Below, piece after piece: positions 54,233 through 63,092 of a DNA stretch of 64,000 nt. Source of the DNA: Ensifer aridi (lineage in GTDB: Bacteria; Pseudomonadota; Alphaproteobacteria; Rhizobiales; Rhizobiaceae); the NCBI RefSeq assembly GCF_002078505.1, contig NZ_LUAV01000022.1:62001-126000 (forward strand), read 5' to 3'. The first letter of the stretch is position 1. Every line of letters begins with the position of its first letter. The position numbers and the translations under genes are program-made. A model generated the notes under the pieces. That model made no database searches. It saw only the letters and a list, made by a program, of their open reading frames with translations, and was not told the DNA's origin.

Positions 54233-54776
54233 TCACATCCTTGCGCGCGGTCCGGCGGAACGCGTTTTTGTTGCCGTTCTCGAGCGCCGCACAAACGCTT
54301 CCGACGTCTATGGCAGCGAAGGTTTCTCGGTTTCGCTGTAAGCCTTTCGAAAAGTCCGACCGGCTCATGTCGCCGACATCACGCGCTCGGATACATTCTT
54401 CGTCTATGCGGTTCTTGGCATTCGCGAGGATTTCACCGACGGCTTGCTTGAGAGCTAAATCGAGTGACTTCCGTTCAGGCATCCCTTCCCTCAGGTTGCA
54501 CAGAAGGCTTCGCTCCAACGCGTCGCCGAGCGTCGACCGTTCGTTGTTGTCAAATATCGTTTCAGTAGCCGCGACGGAATCGAGATCCATCTGTTCACGC
54601 GAGGCGCGAGCGTCGAGCTCACCGTAGAGCCGATCGAATACCTTAATATCGCCAAGAACGCTGTGGCAGGCCTGCTTGACACGTTCGTCTTGGGAAACTG
54701 CGTCGCTGACGAGGTCCTGGCCGTACTGCTTCCATCTCTTGGTCAATGCAGAATTTCGGAAAGGGCCATCAGTCAT
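54213..54776 (-). CDS. Unknown first protein of the QueC-like operon
   Basis: 187 residues from ATG 54776, which has GGAGG 6 nt upstream; the ATG at 54848 is less supported. Entirely helical and charged (LTKRWKQYGQDLVSDAVSQD, DERVKQACHSVLGDIKVFDR, LALKQAVGEILANAKNRIDE). No family recognised; a QatB-like partner is possible only by analogy of position next to a QueC-like gene. Its stop overlaps the start of the QueC-like gene by 20 nt, so expression is coupled. Confidence 0.6.
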   Translation of the reverse strand: MTDGPFRNSALTKRWKQYGQDLVSDAVSQDERVKQACHSVLGDIKVFDRLYGELDARASREQMDLDSVAATETIFDNNERSTLGDALERSLLCNLREGMPERKSLDLALKQAVGEILANAKNRIDEECIRARDVGDMSRSDFSKGLQRNRETFAAIDVGSVCAALENGNKNAFRRTARKDVNDGPDD

Positions 54777-54985
54777 CGTCGCCTCCAATGTTTGCAATAT
54801 CGCTTTAAAGTCTGACAAAGTCAACATACGATATAAAAAAACTGACATTATGACGTTGCAGCTTGAAGTCGCAGCCTGCGGTGAGCATTTCAGGAGAGGC
54901 TCGCGTCGCGCCAGCCTTCGCTATTAACTGCTTGCACCGCTTAAGTACTGAACGAAATTATGTTTATGGCTAGGAGGAATTTCAA

Positions 54986-55447
54986 ATGTGGACAGACGTC
55001 AATTTTGGTAAGTGGAGAGACAAAGGCAAAACGCTGCCGCAGGTTCTGGTTGCGGATCCCGACTGGTTCTTTTGGGCGCTGGATGAAGGTGCATTTAAAG
55101 GGGCGCTTGCGACGCAGGCACAGAAGCTGGCGCGTCGGGCCCGGGCTATAAAACTACCGTCAGCGCTGGCGGGCACGCATTGCGTCCAACACTGGATCTC
55201 GCACGAGGGGAAATATGCGCATTTCGACCTTATTGAATCAGACCAAGGGCCGCATCATGGCTCCAGCACCGAAGTGCGCCGATCCACCCTCAATATGGAG
55301 TTCCCACGTGGGATCAAGCACTACGACAAGCTAGGGTGTAAGCAACTAATGAAAAGCTTCAAACATCACTGGTTTGAAGGAAAGCCTTTGACCAAGGCAA
55401 AAGTAGAAGCGTTCTTTGATGATGCGGCGAACTTTGAAAACCCATAG
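54986..55447 (+). CDS. Exodeoxyribonuclease X C-terminal-like domain protein
   Basis: 153 residues from ATG 54986, with AGGAGG about 10 nt upstream. The N-terminus VNFGKWRDKGKTLPQVLVAD, PDWFFWALDEGAF is the motif of the small C-terminal domain of exodeoxyribonuclease X-like proteins (DUF3820 type), here without a nuclease domain. The remainder is basic. A free-standing, divergent gene at the edge of the QueC-like operon. Confidence 0.65.
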   Translation: MWTDVNFGKWRDKGKTLPQVLVADPDWFFWALDEGAFKGALATQAQKLARRARAIKLPSALAGTHCVQHWISHEGKYAHFDLIESDQGPHHGSSTEVRRSTLNMEFPRGIKHYDKLGCKQLMKSFKHHWFEGKPLTKAKVEAFFDDAANFENP

Positions 55448-55772
55448 ACCACGGACGCAGCTGAGCGTCTCAAATGATTGAGGAGACTGAGAAATTTAAG
55501 GCGAAGGACTTCTGTAACAGCGGGGTAGCTGGTTCATATCCCTTCAACTGCAAAACAGATGTCGGATGGCGGGGTCGCAGGTTCTGCTCCCATCAATGGC
55601 ATGATCTGCGAAATTGCTGTCTGGTCAATTTGGTAGGCGACCTAATGGTCGCTGACTTCCGCAAATGGGCCCAATGCGGACATCCACGCAGGGCGAAAAG
55701 CAACTCCTGACGTTCGATCAATAACGAGTTCAGCCGCGAAATTTCGTAAGTTGGGTAATCATCTCGCGGCAC
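55448..55772. other. Intergenic region
   Basis: About 325 bp with no supported gene. It contains the tRNA T-arm-like motif D and separates the defence-related region from ordinary metabolic genes. Confidence 0.4.
55531..55551 (+). repeat. tRNA T-arm-like 21-bp motif (copy D)
   Basis: GGTTCATATCCCTTCAACTG plus one base on the plus strand. One mismatch to the motif at 11122-11142, in inverted orientation. It lies at the right boundary of the defence genes. Confidence 0.45.
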
Positions 55773-56672
55773 TCACGAGCGAAGTCTTGCCTGTACTAAG
55801 ACCTCGTTGAGATAGTCGATGAACACCCTGATTTTTCGTGGTGTGTGCCTTCTTTGCGCATGGAACGCGAATATCGGCTGCTCGTCAGGTTCATGGTCTG
55901 CTAGCAAGCGGACTAGGCGTCCCTCTGCAATGTCCGAGGCGACGACGAAATCCGGTAATAGGGAGTAGCCCCATCCGGTGAGGCATGCGTTCCTAACGGC
56001 CCGCGCCGAGTTCATAATGAGATGTTGCGGCACTTCGAAATCTACCGCCTGGCCATCAACGAGAAAGCGTTGTGTCCGGCCCCATTCGCCGCTGACTTGA
56101 GTGATAGCTGGCCAGCCTTTCAGCGCCTCGAGCGATGCTGGTGTGCCATGCCTCTCGCAGAATTCTTTCGTTGCGACGATTACGATCTTCTGCGTGAAAA
56201 TCTTTTGTGCGATCAGCGACGAATCGATCAAGGGGCCCACCCGGATGGCGATATCGAAATGCTCGCCTATGAGGTCGACCAGACGATTGCCGAAATCGAT
56301 CGAGACGTCGACATGCGGGAAGCGGCTCTTGAACTCCGGCATCAGCGGGGCAATGCATTCGCTTCCGAAGGCGGTCACGCAGGAGACGCGCAAATGGCCC
56401 TTCGGGGTCTCTTGGCGTTCTCGGACGGCGTTCCGCATTTGATCAAGCTCCTCGACCAGGCCGGAGCTTTTCGCGACGAATTCGGCCCCCGCATCGGTCA
56501 AACTCAACTGTCGCGTTGTCCGGTTAAAAAGCCGAGCGCCCAGATCGGCCTCCAAATCCGCGATGATGCGGCTGACCGAAGGAGCCGACAAACCCAATTC
56601 TCGGCTCGCCGAAGAGAAGCTTCCATGTCGCGCGACAGCGACAGCTGTCCGCATGGCCTCAACGAAATCCAT
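55773..56672 (-). CDS. LysR-family transcriptional regulator
   Basis: 299 residues, family length. The N-terminal HTH is AVARHGSFSSASRELGLSAP, SVSRIIADLEADLGARLFNR, and the substrate-binding domain follows (DQMRNAVRERQETPKGHLRV). It is divergent from an MDR reductase gene (107 bp apart), the usual arrangement of a LysR regulator and its target. The ligand is unknown. Confidence 0.9.
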   Translation of the reverse strand: MDFVEAMRTAVAVARHGSFSSASRELGLSAPSVSRIIADLEADLGARLFNRTTRQLSLTDAGAEFVAKSSGLVEELDQMRNAVRERQETPKGHLRVSCVTAFGSECIAPLMPEFKSRFPHVDVSIDFGNRLVDLIGEHFDIAIRVGPLIDSSLIAQKIFTQKIVIVATKEFCERHGTPASLEALKGWPAITQVSGEWGRTQRFLVDGQAVDFEVPQHLIMNSARAVRNACLTGWGYSLLPDFVVASDIAEGRLVRLLADHEPDEQPIFAFHAQRRHTPRKIRVFIDYLNEVLVQARLRS

Positions 56673-56779
56673 CCACCATTCTTTCGGAATTCAAAACAAT
56701 GTTTCTCACCCTTCGCCTATTATCACGTGCGGCGAGTTGATGCATCAGTTTGTGACAGTTGGAAATCCGGAGCAAAGAC

Positions 56780-57784
56780 ATGGAAACAAATCCTAGCTGG
56801 ACTCTGCGGAGCTATCCCTCGGCGATGCCGACGGTGGAGAACTGGGTCTTGGAAGATCGGCCAATCCCAACGCCCGCCCCAGGAGAGTTGCTGGTGAAAA
56901 CACTTTGGCTCTCAGTTGATCCCTACATGAGGGGCCGGATCAGTCCCGCGAAAAACTATGCCAGCGGTTTCAAGCTCGGTGATCTGATGTACGGAGGTGG
57001 CGTCGGTGAGGTCGTCAGGTCGGAGTCTTCCGACTTCAAGCCGGGCGACGTCGTCATGAGCGACTACTTCGGATGGCAGCCGTTCAGCGTTATCCCGAGC
57101 CAGTCGGCCAAACGGATAACGAACTCGGACGCGCCCGTGCAGGCTTCGTTGAGTTATCTCGGAATGCCGGGTCTCACCGCGTATTTCTCCCTTCTCAGGA
57201 CTGGAGCCGCCAAACAGGGAGAGACCGTCCTTATCTCCGCGGCTTCGGGTGCCGTCGGGCAAATCGCCGGACAGATAGCTCGGATTAAAGGTTGCGATCC
57301 CGTCGCTGTTGCGGGCTCCGACGAGAAGCTCGCATGGTGCCAAGAGCTTGGGTACCGTGCTGGAATCAACCACAGGACTTCGAAAGACTTGGTGGCGGAC
57401 GTGGCCGCTGCTTGTCCGAATGGAATCGATGTCTTCCTGGACAACACTGCAGGCCCCATCCACGACGCCGCCATGCTGAACCTCAACGTCTTCGGCAGGG
57501 TGGCGATAGTCGGGACGATCGCCTTGGCCGACCGTTTCGACCAGCCTGACGTCGGACTTCGGCACTTGCGCAAGACGTTGATCACGCGCGCCCGGATCGA
57601 GGGATTCTTGCTAGACGATTTCGCGGCCGATTATGCGTCCGCACTGGCTGATCTGCTTTCCTGGTACAAACAGGGCCTGCTTCAAACCCGCGAGGATGTC
57701 GCGGTTGGAATCGAATCCGTCCCTCACGCCTTCGTCCGGATGCTGAAGGGAGAAAACTTCGGGAAGCAACTCATCAAGCTCTGA
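56780..57784 (+). CDS. NADP-dependent MDR-family oxidoreductase (CurA / leukotriene B4 reductase-like)
   Basis: 334 residues from ATG 56780 with CCGGAG upstream; TTG 56759 is the alternative. The sequence LWLSVDPYMRGRISPAKNYA, then LGMPGLTAYFSLLRTGAAKQ, VLISAASGAVGQIAGQIARI (Rossmann GxGxxG variant) and FGRVAIVGTIALAD is that of zinc-independent double-bond reductases acting on enones. It is followed by the broken SDR gene and divergent from LysR. Confidence 0.88.
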   Translation: METNPSWTLRSYPSAMPTVENWVLEDRPIPTPAPGELLVKTLWLSVDPYMRGRISPAKNYASGFKLGDLMYGGGVGEVVRSESSDFKPGDVVMSDYFGWQPFSVIPSQSAKRITNSDAPVQASLSYLGMPGLTAYFSLLRTGAAKQGETVLISAASGAVGQIAGQIARIKGCDPVAVAGSDEKLAWCQELGYRAGINHRTSKDLVADVAAACPNGIDVFLDNTAGPIHDAAMLNLNVFGRVAIVGTIALADRFDQPDVGLRHLRKTLITRARIEGFLLDDFAADYASALADLLSWYKQGLLQTREDVAVGIESVPHAFVRMLKGENFGKQLIKL

Positions 57785-57887
57785 GATCGGCAGACGGCGT
57801 TGCCGAGGCAGATCGCTATCCGTTGCCGGACTTGCGCGACCTCCTCAAGTCGTGAATGCTTCGGCGGGTTTGAACCGGGGGACCAAC

Positions 57888-58663
57888 ATGGACTTGGGTA
57901 TCGACGGAAAACGGGCGCTGGTCCTCGGCGGTACGAAAGGTCTCGGCTGGGCCACGGCAGAGGCGCTTGCGAACGAAGGTGCTGTCGTGGGCATCACCGG
58001 ACGGGACGCGTCTGCCGCCGAGCGTCAGGCTCAAGGCCTTGGGCCCGAGGCTCGGGGATTTGGCCTTGACCTTTCGCGACCTGATCAGATCGATCTCTTC
58101 GTTCGCGAAGTGGCCGATAGTCTCGGCGCGCCGGATATCCTCGTCCTCAATGGAGGCGGGCCTCCACCTTCGCCGCCATGCCTGTCGATCCTGACTTCTG
58201 GCGCAGACAATTCGAAACGATGTTCGTCGGGCTTACGCGCATCGCCGACTACTATTTGCCGGGAATGCTCGAACGCGGTTGGGGCCGTATTATCATCGTC
58301 AGTTCGACGAGCATCTGCGAGCCCCTCGCAGGACTGACAGCGTCGAACGCACTTCGCGCTGAGGTGGCGGGCTGGGCCAAGACACTCGCCGGAGAGGTCG
58401 CCGAAAGAGGCGTCACGGTGAACGTGGTTATGCCCGGTAGCATGGCGACCGACAGGCTCGTATCTCTCGATGCTCGTGAAGCGCAGCGTCGAGGCATTTC
58501 CATTGAGGAGGTCTCCGCGCGTAATCAAGCTGAAATCCCAGCCCGTCGATATGGCCGCCCTGAGGAATTCGGGTCGGTGATCGCTTTTCTCGCAAGCGAA
58601 CAGGCTTCGTATGTAACAGGAGTCTCGATTCCGGTGGACGGCGGCGCGCTACGGTCCCTGTGA
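57888..58663 (+). pseudogene. SDR-family oxidoreductase, frameshifted
   Basis: From ATG 57888 the text MDLGIDGKRALVLGGTKGLG, NEGAVVGITGRDASAAERQA, GAPDILVLNGGGPP is an SDR cofactor domain. At about 58165-58175 (CCTCCACCTTCGCCGCC) it moves to the frame with TFAAMPVDPDFWRRQFETMF and RIIIVSSTSICEPLAGLTAS, PVDGGALRSL. A one- or two-base indel splits the gene; otherwise about 258 residues, normal for the family. The usual YxxxK is replaced by a SxxxAxxA segment (SNALRAEVAGW), as in some atypical SDRs. Confidence 0.75.
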
Positions 58664-59127
58664 GGAGATGTACTTGGGACGGTCGGATTTCATCCCAACG
58701 CGCCTAAGCCCCGACCCCTCTGTAAGCCACTCCACGAATACCGAGAGCCTCGCGCAGCGGCGTTTCCCCGGTGGAAAAACGATATTGAATGGAAGAGCCG
58801 GCCGCCACCACGTCTGAAGAATTTCGACCAGTTCACCCGACCTCAGATAATCTTCGAGCAGACGCGCCGTGAACTGACCCACACCGAAACCTTCTCGGAT
58901 CATCAGGAGCTGAGTTTCACCGTCGTTGGTCGAATAGGCGCACTCGCTGACCTCGATCCGTTCATCACCGAGTTGGAACACCATGGGCGATAATCGCTCG
59001 GTCGAGGCCGAGAAGTGTCCAACACAGGTATGCTCCGACCGCAGCTCCTGCGGAGACGCGGGCGTCCCATGCCGGGCGAGATAAGCCGCGGAAGCGTACG
59101 TGCCGTAACCGACGTATATCGTGCATG
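58649..59127 (-). pseudogene. LysR-family regulator, C-terminal fragment
   Basis: Minus-strand reading YGTYASAAYLARHGTPASPQ, MIREGFGVGQFTARLLEDYL, FVEWLTEGSGLR is the end of a LysR substrate-binding domain. The N-terminal half including the HTH is missing: homology stops at about 59127, where a fragment of another LysR on the opposite strand begins. Confidence 0.65.
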
Positions 59128-59303
59128 ACGACCTCGCGGCAGGAAGGCTCATCCGTGTTCTGGACGAATGGGAACTGCCTCGCCTTACAATGAACATCGC
59201 CTTTCCTACGAGAGCCAACATGGCGGCGAAGACGAGGCTGTTTATCGAGTTCCTCGTGCAGGAATTCAAGGATCGTGACTATGAGGCGGAATGGACTCGA
59301 TGA
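59128..59303 (+). pseudogene. LysR-family regulator, C-terminal fragment (opposite strand)
   Basis: DDLAAGRLIRVLDEWELPRL and FPTRANMAAKTRLFIEFLVQ are the last 55-60 residues of a LysR regulator. It is joined head to head with the other fragment, implying a deletion or inversion between two LysR genes. Confidence 0.65.
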
Positions 59304-59473
59304 CGGGGCGAGGCAGGCGTTTGTCGCCCTCGACGTCTCCTCGACCGTCGGGGCGGCGGACCCGACTCAAATCAGTGGGACGTCTCTTGCAACTTTAAGC
59401 GGTTAGGGTTTCACTCGTGAACTTAATCCAGAGGCTGATCGTCCTTGCTGGAAGTGGGAGGGGAAGAAAACAG

Positions 59474-60859
59474 ATGCCGTTCTATAGCCGACTTCGCAAG
59501 AGCTTTGCCGCAGGGTCCGCAGAAGAGGTGACCCGTAAGCGCACCATCGCGGGATTACGTCGTCTTCGGACAGCGCTCGCCGAACACTTCCCGAGAGAGA
59601 GCGACCGGATGACCACGGTCCGTATTGGCACTTGGAATATCCGGGAATTCGGAAATACCACACATGGTGGCCGTGATTCCTATGAGCCGCTTTATTACAT
59701 GGCGGAGATCATCTCGAACTTCGATATTGCCGCCATTCAAGAGGTGCGCGATGACATGCGAGAGTTCCTCCAACTGCGGCAGATCTTAGGTCCTGATTGG
59801 GATTACATCGCCACCGACGTGACTGACCACGGTGCCGGCAATAGCGAGCGTATGGTTTTTCTGTTCAACCGCAACCGCGTGCGGTTCCGCAATATCGCGG
59901 GTGAGTTGACGCTCCCCGATGGAAAGAAAGTGCTCGCCAGCTTTGGTGAGCGTATCAGACTGGAAAATGGGATAAAACTGAAACTACCAGATGGCGTCGA
60001 CCTCTCCGGTATCTACGCCGCTACCTCTGAGGCAAAGGATAGTGGTGCGATCACCCTCGCGGAGGATGTCGAGATTCCCCTGCCGGCTGGCTCGTCGCTG
60101 GCGCTGCCGGAAGGCAGTGCGTTGGCCGTGACCAAGGGCACGAAGGTGACCCGGCCGGCGGACACCAGGGGCAAGGTCAATATAGACGTCCCCGTGGGCA
60201 CGGTCGACGGAAAGAGGTTCCGTCTGCGCTTTCCTGGCGAGGCGCTCGACGAAAGCTTCAAGCAGTTTGCCCGGACGCCCTTCATGGTCAGCTTTCAAGC
60301 GGGCTGGATGAAGATCGATTTGGCCACGGTTCACATCTTCTTCGGAAATAATGAAGACGCGAAACTACTTGCTCAGCGCAGGCGCGAGATAGCACGACTA
60401 ACCGAGGCACTCGGCGAGCGGGCTGAACGGGAAATGGAAAGCGATCCAGACAATCCCGTGCTGACGGCTGTACTTGGCGACTTCAACATCATCAGCGCCG
60501 AGCATGAGACGATGAAAGCCCTGGAAGACCATGGGTTCGAAGTTCCCGAAGCCATCCGTGCGATTCCTGGATCCAATGTGCCTCAGGACAAGGCGTATGA
60601 TCAAATCGCTTTCTGGCAACCCAAGCGCGACCGCGGCTATGTCCGAGTCGATGTCCGCGGCGCTGGCGTCTTCGATTTTTACGACCACGTCTACCGGCTA
60701 GACCAACGCGACATGTATCAGCCGGAGCGAAGCGAAGGATCGTACAAGATGTGGCGGACCTATAAGATGAGCGATCACCTGCCAATGTGGATCGAGCTCA
60801 GCAGTGATTTTTCGGATGCTTATCTTGATGCGTGTGATGCTACCCAACCGACGGAGTGA
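59474..60859 (+). CDS. Endonuclease/exonuclease/phosphatase-fold enzyme with an internal insertion
   Basis: 461 residues from ATG 59474 with GGGAGGGGAAG upstream; the GTG at 59417 lacks one. EEP motifs in order: IGTWNIREFG, AAIQEVRDDM, then VLTAVLGDFNIISAEHE and MSDHLPMWIEL (final His). Between the second and third motifs there is an insertion of about 120 residues with LPDG/LPAG/LPEG-type repeats (LENGIKLKLPDGVDLSGIYA, PLPAGSSLALPEGSALAV). The fold cleaves phosphodiesters in nucleic acids or lipids; the substrate is unknown. Confidence 0.8.
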   Translation: MPFYSRLRKSFAAGSAEEVTRKRTIAGLRRLRTALAEHFPRESDRMTTVRIGTWNIREFGNTTHGGRDSYEPLYYMAEIISNFDIAAIQEVRDDMREFLQLRQILGPDWDYIATDVTDHGAGNSERMVFLFNRNRVRFRNIAGELTLPDGKKVLASFGERIRLENGIKLKLPDGVDLSGIYAATSEAKDSGAITLAEDVEIPLPAGSSLALPEGSALAVTKGTKVTRPADTRGKVNIDVPVGTVDGKRFRLRFPGEALDESFKQFARTPFMVSFQAGWMKIDLATVHIFFGNNEDAKLLAQRRREIARLTEALGERAEREMESDPDNPVLTAVLGDFNIISAEHETMKALEDHGFEVPEAIRAIPGSNVPQDKAYDQIAFWQPKRDRGYVRVDVRGAGVFDFYDHVYRLDQRDMYQPERSEGSYKMWRTYKMSDHLPMWIELSSDFSDAYLDACDATQPTE

Positions 60860-60917
60860 TATCGGCAAATTATGGGTGGGATTAGTGGGGTTTGCACTTG
60901 TTTGAGCACGACAGGCT

Positions 60918-61508
60918 CTAGCCAACCTGCTCCACTGTCAACGTCCCCGCTGGAAGGGGCTTGATCAGAGATTTCGCTGAGATGGTCGGATCGAGCCAAT
61001 CGGCCCAGGCGTTCCGCTCCAGAACGACAATCTGCCGGTCGTGATACGGCGCAATGTCCGGACCCGGTTCCATTGTCAGCATGGTGAAAGCTTGGCCAAC
61101 CTCCGGCGTGTCGCGCCAGATTCCGGCAATGCAGAAGATCGGCTCGTCCTTCTTGGTGAACAGCCACTTGTCCTTGCGCTTCTTTTTCGGATCCTTCGGA
61201 TCGGTGAACTCGTAGAAGCCATCGGCAATGATCAGGCAGCGATTGGAACTGAACTCCCGGCCTTCCGACCGAAAATTATAGACCGGCCGCTTGTTCGGCC
61301 CCGGCCAGCTCCAGCGCCGCTGCACCAGCTCGGCCTCATCGCGAACGCCGTCGATCGTTCTGACGATTGGACCGATATCGGTGATCTTGATGTCCTCACG
61401 CGCTTCCAGGTTCGGCGCGCCCTCGCCGAAGCGGATCTTGATCTTCAGGTCGGCGAAGTCCTCGACGATCGAGGCGACATCCACCATCAGCCGATAATCA
61501 TTGCACAT
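60918..61508 (-). CDS. SRAP protein (YedK/HMCES-like, abasic-site DNA-protein crosslinker)
   Basis: 196 residues from ATG 61508. The N-terminal Met-Cys (MCNDYRLMVD) provides the Cys2 that links to abasic sites in this family. IIADGFYEF and GPDIAPYHDRQIVV hold the other conserved active residues. HMCES/YedK proteins shield abasic sites in single-stranded DNA. The upstream LexA box fits SOS control. Confidence 0.9.
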   Translation of the reverse strand: MCNDYRLMVDVASIVEDFADLKIKIRFGEGAPNLEAREDIKITDIGPIVRTIDGVRDEAELVQRRWSWPGPNKRPVYNFRSEGREFSSNRCLIIADGFYEFTDPKDPKKKRKDKWLFTKKDEPIFCIAGIWRDTPEVGQAFTMLTMEPGPDIAPYHDRQIVVLERNAWADWLDPTISAKSLIKPLPAGTLTVEQVG

Positions 61509-61544
61509 GCGTCCTCCGTCTCAGTCTGGTTGTCTCTCGATGAT

Positions 61545-61559
61545 GTTCCTGATATGTTC
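61545..61559. promoter_or_regulatory. Alphaproteobacterial LexA (SOS) box
   Basis: GTTCCTGATATGTTC is an exact GTTC-N7-GTTC match. It stands between two divergent SRAP genes, 36 bp before the ATG of one and 5 bp before the ATG of the other, so LexA binding there could repress both. Confidence 0.75.
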
Positions 61560-61564
61560 TATCT

Positions 61565-62062
61565 ATGACGAGTGCGACCGTTTTCCAGTCCGACGCCCCG
61601 CTTGATGAGCGCCGCATCATCATAAGGCGCCATCACGGCGATGTGGAGATGGTGGAACTGCCGTGGGGGCTGCGTCCACGCGACGGCGATGCGCGCGCCG
61701 TCCACGTCGTTCGATCGGAAGGAACGACGTTTCCCACCCATCGTTGTCTCGTGCCCGCTTCCGAGTTTCGCCATAGGAGCTTTAGCTTCTCGCTCGCGAA
61801 CGGCGACTGGTTCTATTTCGCGGGGGTCTGGCGGTCGGCGATCGGGGATTGGCCGGAGGCTTACGCCATTCTGACAATCGAGGCGAATGCCGATCTCGCG
61901 CCGTTTCACGATCGGCAGATGGCGGTGTTGACACGCGATCAACGCATGGCCTGGCTCGACGGAGTTGTGCCTGAAGATGAAATCCTGCGCCCGCTGCCGG
62001 CAGGGACCTTCCGGGTCAAGCGCCACTCGATCGATCCAGCCCAGCCGACGCTGGCGGTTTAA
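61565..62062 (+). CDS. SRAP-like paralogue lacking the N-terminal Cys
   Basis: 165 residues from ATG 61565. It shares the fold of its divergent neighbour: VELPWGLRPRD, PTHRCLVPASEFRHRSFSFS (Glu kept) and NADLAPFHDRQMAVL (His kept). The N-terminus begins MTSATVFQSD, with no Cys at position 2, so it cannot form the thiazolidine crosslink. It may act only as a binder, or use another chemistry. Its stop overlaps the end of dinB by 4 nt on the other strand. Confidence 0.8.
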   Translation: MTSATVFQSDAPLDERRIIIRRHHGDVEMVELPWGLRPRDGDARAVHVVRSEGTTFPTHRCLVPASEFRHRSFSFSLANGDWFYFAGVWRSAIGDWPEAYAILTIEANADLAPFHDRQMAVLTRDQRMAWLDGVVPEDEILRPLPAGTFRVKRHSIDPAQPTLAV

Positions 62063-63092
62063 AGCGCCAGCCGCAATTGCGGCGCCACTTCAGAGGTTCG
62101 CCGTTCCAGTGATGACAGCGTGACGCCGAGCAGGCGGATTCCCTTGCGCGGCGGAAAGATCGGCGCGAGAAGCAGGTCGACCACCTCCTCGAGATCGGTA
62201 ATCGCCGGCAGAGGCGCCGCAACCGTCTTGCTTCGCGTGATCTGGCTGAAGTCAGCATATTTGACCTTGAGCGTCACCGTCTTGGCGCCGATTTCATTGG
62301 CCTCGCAGTAACTCCAGACCTTCTCGATCAGCGGCTGAAGCCCTTCCCGTGCCGGCTCAAAGGAGTGTATGTCCTCGGAAAACGTGTCTTCCGCGCCGAC
62401 GGATTTGCGCACCCGGTCCGACTTGACCTGGCGATTGTCGACGCCGCGGGCGATCCCATAGAAATATGGCCCCGATTTCCCGAAATGTTCCACCAGAAAC
62501 TCGAGTGTCTTGTCCTTGAGGTCTGCGCCCGTCTCGATGCCGAGCCGATGCATCTTTTCGGCGGTTGCGGGGCCTACGCCATGGAATTTCTTGACGGGGA
62601 GGGCCTCGACGAAGGCCGGCCCGTTCTTCGGCGTGATGACAGCCTGACCGTTGGGCTTGTTCAGGTCGGATGCCATCTTTGCCAGGAACTTGTTGTAGGA
62701 AATCCCGGCCGACGCATTGAGGCCGGTGACCTGCTTGATCTTCGCTCGGATCTCCGCGGCAATCTCGGTGGCGATCTCCATGCCCTTCAGGTTTTCGGTG
62801 ACGTCGAGGTAGGCTTCGTCGAGCGAGAGTGGTTCGATGTCAGGCGTGTATTCGGCGAAGATCGCGCGGATCTGCAGCGAGACGGCCTTGTAGACGTCAA
62901 AACGCGGTCTGACGAAGATGAGGTCGGGGCATTTGCGCTTGGCGGTCACCGAAGGCATCGCCGAGTGAACGCCGAACTTGCGTGCCTCGTAGTTGGCGGC
63001 AGCCACCACGCCGCGGGCGGCAGGATAGCCGACGGCAACCGGCAGGCCCCTGAGTTCCGGATTGTCGCGCTGCTCGACCGACGCATAAAAGG
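62059..63092 (-). pseudogene. dinB: DNA polymerase IV (DinB), 3' exon of an intron-interrupted gene
   Basis: The Y-family polymerase reads from FYASVEQRDNPELRGLPVAV through AYLDVTENLKGMEIATEIAA (second acidic motif, LSLDEAYLDVT), GISYNKFLAKMASDLNKPNG, KFHGVGPATAEKMHRLGIET to the little-finger end. The first codons (the DMDA-type acidic motif before FYASVE) are absent. The frame is joined at 63092 to a group II intron on the same strand. If the intron splices, this is a working 3' exon; I cannot see the 5' exon. Confidence 0.88.

Noticed and set aside
5048..55551. Intact tRNA genes at the GGTTCG motifs
   Set aside because: No acceptor, D or anticodon arms can be paired around them; only T-loop-like fragments are present.
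56638..56652. Third copy of the parS-like core
   Set aside because: GACAGCTGTC is present, but the outer CCCT/AGGG arms are missing and it lies in LysR coding sequence.
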